From positions 6,758,001 to 6,822,000 of the forward strand of contig NZ_CP107918.1 of NCBI RefSeq assembly GCF_036014195.1: a stretch of DNA of 64,000 nt, given 5' to 3'. Below the pieces are notes generated by a model, which ran no database searches, had not been told where the DNA came from, and saw only the letters and a list, made by a program, of their open reading frames with translations. This DNA comes from Streptomyces sp. NBC_00442 (lineage in GTDB: Bacteria > Actinomycetota > Actinomycetes > Streptomycetales > Streptomycetaceae). Each line of letters opens with the position of its first letter. Positions within the stretch are counted from its first letter, which is position 1. Position numbers and translations under genes: made by a program. Positions 59,707 to 64,000 of this stretch are shown here, one piece after another.

Positions 59707-60765
59707 TCACACCCCGGCCGGTTCGCGCTCCAGGAGCCGCACGATCTCTCGCACCGCCGCGCGGCCCGCGCGGTTGGCTCCGATCGTGGATGCCGAGGGG
59801 CCGTAGCCGACCAGATGGACCCGCTCGTCCCGGACCGCCCTGGTCCCGTCGAGCCGGATGCCGCCACCCGCCTCGCGCAGCCGCAGCGGAGCGAGATGGC
59901 CGACGACCGGACGGAAACCGGTGGCCCAGACGATGGCGTCGGCCTCGACGCTCCGTCCGTCGTCCCAGGCGACCCCGTGCTCGGTCAGCCGGTCGAACAT
60001 CGGCAGCCGGTCGAGGACGCCCTTCGCCCGCGCCGCCCGCACGGCGTCGTTCAGTGGCAGCCCGGTCACCGACACCACGCTCCTCGGCGCCAGCCCGAGA
60101 CGCACCCGCTCCTCCACCATCGCCACGGCCTCCCGCCCGGCCTCCTCGTCGAAGGGGCCCTCGCGAAAGACCGGCGGCCGCCGCGTCACCCAGGTCGTCC
60201 GCGCCGCCACCTCGGCGATCTCCATCAGATGCTGGGTGCCCGAGGCCCCGCCGCCCACCACGACCACCCGCTGCCCGGTGAACGCGCCGGGTCCCGGATA
60301 GTCCGCCGTGTGCAACTGCCGCCCCCGGAACACCTCGTGGCCCGGGTAGCGCGGCCAGAACGGCCGGTCCCAGGTCCCGGTCGCGTTGATCAGCGTGCGC
60401 GTGGCGAACCCGCCCTCCGAGGTCTCGACGAGCAGCCGGCCGCCGTCGCCCTCCCGTACGGCGGCCACGTCCACGGGCCGGTGCACCCGCAGGCCGAAGG
60501 CGTCCTCGTACGCGGCGAAATACTCTCCGATCACCTCGGACGACGGACGTCCGGCGGCCGCGCCGGTCAGCTCCATGCCGGGCAGCGCGTGCATGCCGTG
60601 CACCTTGCCGTAGGTGAGAGAGGGCCAGCGGAACTGCCAGGCGCCGCCCGGACGCGGCGCGTGGTCGAGCACCACGAAGTCGCGGCCGGGCTCCAGGCCC
60701 GCCCGCCGCAGGTGGTAGGCGCCGGACAGACCCGCCTGCCCGGCGCCTATGACCACCACGTCCAT
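59707..60765 (-). CDS. FAD-dependent, NAD(P)-binding oxidoreductase (flavin monooxygenase-like)
   Basis: The 352-residue enzyme has an FAD-binding GAGQAGLSGAYHLRR at the start, PGPGAFTGQRVVVVGGGASG for NADP binding near residue 160, and the ATGF motif (WATGFRPVVGHL) late in the sequence. It resembles bacterial flavin-containing monooxygenases (CzcO-like). It lies about 107 bases after the alkanesulfonate operon on the same strand, so a sulfur-related role is possible but not shown. Confidence 0.9.
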   Translation of the reverse strand: MDVVVIGAGQAGLSGAYHLRRAGLEPGRDFVVLDHAPRPGGAWQFRWPSLTYGKVHGMHALPGMELTGAAAGRPSSEVIGEYFAAYEDAFGLRVHRPVDVAAVREGDGGRLLVETSEGGFATRTLINATGTWDRPFWPRYPGHEVFRGRQLHTADYPGPGAFTGQRVVVVGGGASGTQHLMEIAEVAARTTWVTRRPPVFREGPFDEEAGREAVAMVEERVRLGLAPRSVVSVTGLPLNDAVRAARAKGVLDRLPMFDRLTEHGVAWDDGRSVEADAIVWATGFRPVVGHLAPLRLREAGGGIRLDGTRAVRDERVHLVGYGPSASTIGANRAGRAAVREIVRLLEREPAGV

Positions 60766-60871
60766 CTCGCGCACCCCGATGCCGTTCACGGTTCTACCAA
60801 CCGCGCCGGGTGCGGAGATCTTCCCGGGCCGGACCGCTCGGCGACCGCGCCCGGTCAGCGACCGCGTCCGT

Positions 60872-62080
60872 TCAGCGGCCGCCACCCACGAGGAGCGGGG
60901 CCCCGCCCGGCGCGGACGCCGGGCGCCCGCTCGCCGCGGGCACCCCCAGCAGCGGTGAGGCCGGGATGGTCGCGAGAAGCCCGCGTGCCGCGAGGTCCGG
61001 GGTCACGCCCTCGCCGAACCAGTAGGCCTCCTCCAGATGCGGGTAGCCCGAGAGCACGAAGTGCTCGACGCCGAGCTCGTGGTACTCCTCGATCCGGTCG
61101 GCCACCTGCGCATGGCTTCCGACCAGGGCCGTGCCGGCCCCACCGCGCACCAGACCCACGCCCGCCCACAGGTTCGGCGAGATCTCCAGGGAGTCCCGCG
61201 AGCCGCCGTGCAGGGCGAGCATCCGCTGCTGGCCCACCGACTCGCTCTTGCCGAGCGCCTGCTGGGCCGCTGCGATCGTCTCGGCGTCGAGATCGCCGAG
61301 CAGCCGGTCGGCCGTCGCCCACGCCTCGCGCGAGGAGTCCCGCGAGATGGTGTGCAGCCGGATGCCGAAGCGCACCGTGCGCCCGCGCTCCTCGGCGAGC
61401 CCCCGGATCCAGTCGATCTTCTGCTTCACCTGCGCGGGGGGCTCGCCCCAGGTCAGATAGACATCCGCGTGATCGGCGGCCACCGGGCCCGCGGCCGGCG
61501 AGGAGCCCCCGAAGAAGATCTCCGGCAGCGGGTCCGGCGGCAGCGCGGTCAGGCCGCCCTCCACCTGGTAGTGCTCGCCGTCGAAGTCGTACGGCTGCCC
61601 GCGCCAGACGCCCCGTACGACCGAGAGGAACTCCGAGGTCCTGGCGTAGCGCCGGTCGTGGTCGAGGTGGTCGCCGAAGCGCCGCTGCTCGGTGGAGTCT
61701 CCGCCCGTCACCACGTTGAGCAGCAGCCGTCCGCGCGTGATGCGCTGGTAGGTGGCGGCCATCTGCGCGGCGAGCACGGGGGAGATCACACCGGGCCGGA
61801 AGGCGACGAGGAACTTCAGCCGCTCGGTGTGCTGGGCGAGCGCGACCGTCGTCAGCCACGCGTCCTCGCACCACGTGCCCGTGGGCGTCAGCACCGCTTC
61901 GAAGCCCAACTGCTCGGCCGCTTTGGCGATTTGGGCCAGATAATCGATGTCGGGCGCGCGCACCCCGGTCACGGGGGAGAGCCGCGAGCGCTTGAGGCCG
62001 CCGTCGGTGTAGGCGTGGCGGTCGACCAGGGTACGGCCGTCACCGCCGGTGGGCAGGAACCAGTGCAGGTGAACGGTCAT
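60872..62080 (-). CDS. ssuD: FMNH2-dependent alkanesulfonate monooxygenase
   Basis: The 402-residue luciferase-like enzyme releases sulfite from alkanesulfonates with FMNH2 and O2. It begins MTVHLHWFLPTGGDGRTLVD and shows RPGVISPVLAAQMAATYQRI, LLNVVTGGDSTEQRRFGDHL and the TSEFLSVVRGVW region. The ATG shares one base with the stop of ssuA, so it is translationally coupled in ssuC-B-A-D. It needs an FMN reductase, which is not seen here. Confidence 0.93.
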   Translation of the reverse strand: MTVHLHWFLPTGGDGRTLVDRHAYTDGGLKRSRLSPVTGVRAPDIDYLAQIAKAAEQLGFEAVLTPTGTWCEDAWLTTVALAQHTERLKFLVAFRPGVISPVLAAQMAATYQRITRGRLLLNVVTGGDSTEQRRFGDHLDHDRRYARTSEFLSVVRGVWRGQPYDFDGEHYQVEGGLTALPPDPLPEIFFGGSSPAAGPVAADHADVYLTWGEPPAQVKQKIDWIRGLAEERGRTVRFGIRLHTISRDSSREAWATADRLLGDLDAETIAAAQQALGKSESVGQQRMLALHGGSRDSLEISPNLWAGVGLVRGGAGTALVGSHAQVADRIEEYHELGVEHFVLSGYPHLEEAYWFGEGVTPDLAARGLLATIPASPLLGVPAASGRPASAPGGAPLLVGGGR

Positions 62081-63114
62081 CAGGAAGAGGCCTTTCCGTA
62101 CGAGCGGGGCGCGGTGGTGGAGGGGGGAAGCGAGCCGTTGAAGCGGGTGTCGACGTAGTCCTTGAAGGAGAAGCGCCGAGGGATCAGCTTCAGATCCGCG
62201 AAGGTGTCGGCGATCTGCTGCTCGGAGGAGATCGCGGCGTCGTCCACGGCCACCGCGACGCGGGTTCCGTTGCTGCGCTTCACCGAGTCGAGCGCGACGG
62301 AGTAGGGCAGTCCGGTCTCCTTCGACCAGACCTTGGCCCACTCCTCGGGGTGCTTGAAGACCCAGTCCTGGGCGCGGTTGAGGCGCTGCAGATAGTCGCC
62401 GATGGCCTTCGCCTTCGCCGGGTCCTTGAGCGCGGCCGGCGAGGCGACCTGGAATCCGAGGCCGTTGACCTGCCCCTCACCGGTCGTCAGGATCCGCCCC
62501 TTCTTGGAGCCGAGGACCTGCGAGGTGTACGGGTCCCACACCGCCCAGGCGTCGACCTTGCCCCGGTTGAACGCGGCCAGCGCGTCGGCCGGCTGGAGGT
62601 AGGTGGGCGTGACGTCGCCGATGCCGAGCCCGGCCTTCTTCAAGGTGGACAGCAACTGGTAGTGGGCGGAGCTGCCCTGGGCCACGGCGATCGACTTGCC
62701 CTTGAGGTCGGAGGGCCGCTTCAGCGGGGAGTCCTCGGGGACGAGGATCGCCTCGCCCGCGGAGGAGCCATGAGTCGCCGCCACGATCTTGATCTTGGAG
62801 TTGGCTCCCGCGGCGAAGACCGGTGGCGTGTTGCCGACCCCGCCGATGTCGACGGCCTTGGCGTTGACCGCTTCGAGCAGCGGCGGCCCGGAGGTGAAGG
62901 TGGACCATTTGATCGTGTAGTCGAGGTGGTCGAGCTCACCGGCCGCCTTGAGGATGGCCTCCGAACCGCCCTTCTGGTCACCGACGTCGAGCGTGACCGA
63001 GCCGGAGCCCGAGCCGGACCCGGCCTTGGTGTCCGCGGCCGAGTTCCCGCCGCACGCGGCCAGAAGCACGGTGAGCGGCAGAAGCATCAAAACGGGCAGG
63101 GTGTGGCGTCGCAT
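62080..63114 (-). CDS. ssuA: Aliphatic sulfonate ABC transporter substrate-binding lipoprotein
   Basis: The 344-residue protein has a lipoprotein signal with lipobox LLAAC (about residue 18-22) and a periplasmic-binding fold of the NMT1/SsuA type, with DVGDQKGGSEAILKAAGELD and AVWDPYTSQVLGSKKGRILT. It captures sulfonates for SsuBC. It lies between ssuB (125 bases upstream) and ssuD (1-base overlap). Confidence 0.93.
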   Translation of the reverse strand: MRRHTLPVLMLLPLTVLLAACGGNSAADTKAGSGSGSGSVTLDVGDQKGGSEAILKAAGELDHLDYTIKWSTFTSGPPLLEAVNAKAVDIGGVGNTPPVFAAGANSKIKIVAATHGSSAGEAILVPEDSPLKRPSDLKGKSIAVAQGSSAHYQLLSTLKKAGLGIGDVTPTYLQPADALAAFNRGKVDAWAVWDPYTSQVLGSKKGRILTTGEGQVNGLGFQVASPAALKDPAKAKAIGDYLQRLNRAQDWVFKHPEEWAKVWSKETGLPYSVALDSVKRSNGTRVAVAVDDAAISSEQQIADTFADLKLIPRRFSFKDYVDTRFNGSLPPSTTAPRSYGKASS

Positions 63115-63239
63115 GGATACGTTCTTTCCTTCGCGGAGATCGCACAGTGCGCGGGGTGCGCCGAGCGGGGTGCGGGCGGGGTCGTTGAGGTTCGGGGCGG
63201 GTTCCCGTCAGGTTCCCGTGCCGGAATCGGGCGCCGGAG

Positions 63240-63989
63240 TCAGGCGGCGGAGGCGGTGGCGACAGCGGGCTGTTCCACGCCGAGTTCGCCCAGCAGGCGG
63301 GAGCGCAGCGCGGCGAAGCCGGGCGCGCCGACCGAGCGGGGCCGCTCCAGCGGGACGGACGTGTCATGGGCGATGGCGCCGTCCCGCATGACCAGGACGC
63401 GGTCGGCGAGCAGCAGTGCCTCATCCACGTCGTGCGTCACCAGCAGGACCGCGCAGCCGCGTCGCTGCCAGAGTTCGGCGACCAGTTGCTGTGCCTTGAT
63501 CCGGGTCAGCGCGTCGAGCGCGCCGAACGGTTCGTCGAGCAGCAGCAGATCGGGTTCGCGCACCAGCGCTCGGGCGAGCGAGGCGCGCTGGGCCTCGCCG
63601 CCGGAGAGCGTCTTGGGCCACGCACCGGAGCGGTGGCCGAGCCCGACCTCCTCCAACGCCGCCTCCGCGAGCGCCCGTTGGGGCTTGCCGGGCAGTCCGA
63701 GCAGTACGTTGCGCCACACCCGCTTCCAGGGCATGAGGCGCGGTGCCTGGAAGGCCACGGCCCGCCGCCGGGGAACCAGCACCGTGCCCTCGATCTCCCG
63801 GTCGAGACCGGCGAGTACCCGCAGCAGCGTCGATTTGCCGCAGCCGCTGCGCCCGAGCAGCGCGGTGAACTCGCCCGCCCGCAGGGTGAGATCGAGTCCG
63901 TCGATGACGGGTCGCCCGTCGAACGCGCGGGTCAGTCCCTCGACCCGTACGGCGTCGGCATCGGTGGGGGCGGTGGCGGTGGTGGTCAC
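63240..63989 (-). CDS. ssuB: Aliphatic sulfonate ABC transporter ATP-binding protein
   Basis: The 249-residue ATPase (GTG start) has Walker A GRSGCGKST near residue 45, LSGGEAQRASLARALVREPD, Walker B LLLLDEPFGALD and the VTHDVDEALLLADRVLVM H-loop, the typical SsuB/TauB pattern. It would energise uptake through SsuC. The start overlaps the stop of the preceding gene in GTGA. Confidence 0.94.
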   Translation of the reverse strand: MTTTATAPTDADAVRVEGLTRAFDGRPVIDGLDLTLRAGEFTALLGRSGCGKSTLLRVLAGLDREIEGTVLVPRRRAVAFQAPRLMPWKRVWRNVLLGLPGKPQRALAEAALEEVGLGHRSGAWPKTLSGGEAQRASLARALVREPDLLLLDEPFGALDALTRIKAQQLVAELWQRRGCAVLLVTHDVDEALLLADRVLVMRDGAIAHDTSVPLERPRSVGAPGFAALRSRLLGELGVEQPAVATASAA

Positions 63990-64000
63990 TGGCCCGTGAA
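63986..64000 (-). CDS. ssuC: C-terminal end of a gene upstream of ssuB, probably ssuC permease (runs off right edge)
   Basis: Only the last four codons (FTGQ) and the stop are inside the window, overlapping the GTG of ssuB. By context the gene should be the sulfonate permease ssuC. The name rests on position alone. Confidence 0.4.
   Translation of the reverse strand, partial: FTGQ

Overview
The window is chromosomal DNA of a Streptomyces or a very close actinomycete. Support for this is the very high GC content with strong third-position bias, frequent GTG and TTG starts, ATGA and GTGA gene junctions, leaderless-looking promoters, two interspersed GC-rich repeat families, and a gene set typical of that genus (MurT/GatD, DUF397 partners of XRE regulators, a c-di-AMP riboswitch before an NlpC/P60 hydrolase).

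Positions 1 to about 7570 are the integrase-proximal end of an integrated mobile element that continues beyond the left edge. A rightward repressor-like XRE gene and a tyrosine integrase face a long, tightly packed leftward operon: two small excisionase-type HTH proteins, a hypothetical protein, a RepA-like hexameric helicase, a dense cluster of GGGACAGGT repeats resembling an iteron origin, several unknown proteins, and a P27-like small terminase subunit. This layout (integrase, divergent repressor with a palindromic operator, replication module, lone small terminase) resembles a phage satellite (PICI-like) more than a classical conjugative AICE, but the missing left part prevents a decision.

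Positions 7571 to 27046 are mostly ordinary chromosome: peptide deformylase, a GNAT enzyme, an SGNH esterase, an orphan r1t-type holin, a CNNM/CorC membrane pair, a methyltransferase, and biotin genes (bioD-bioA-bioB leftward, bioF divergent). They are followed by an XRE/DUF397/HATPase regulatory trio, the riboswitch-controlled NlpC/P60 hydrolase, a ClpP paralogue that has lost its catalytic Ser and His, a nitrilase, a Tn3 transposase scrap, an SDR/TetR pair with twin operators, and an orphan Phd/YefM antitoxin.

Positions 27359 to 32128 are a urease operon ureABCFGD. Next come secreted tripeptidyl aminopeptidase, an epimerase, an acylglycerol-phosphate acyltransferase, a nitrilase pseudogene, a CtaG-like protein, phosphofructokinase, and the murT-gatD pair that amidates lipid II. 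After these are a second peptide deformylase, a TetR/acyl-CoA dehydrogenase pair, glutathione peroxidase, thioesterase II, a Ski2-like helicase and a YdjM-like membrane protein.

Positions 48930 to 64000 hold a heterodimeric ABC exporter with one degenerate ATP site, a secreted PNGase-A-like protein next to a Tat-exported GH109-like protein, and a MarR/ABC exporter pair. They also hold a 19-residue hydrophobic peptide gene, an MltG-like transglycosylase, a flavin monooxygenase, and an alkanesulfonate operon (ssuC-B-A-D) running off the right edge. No tRNA, rRNA or CRISPR array was recognised.
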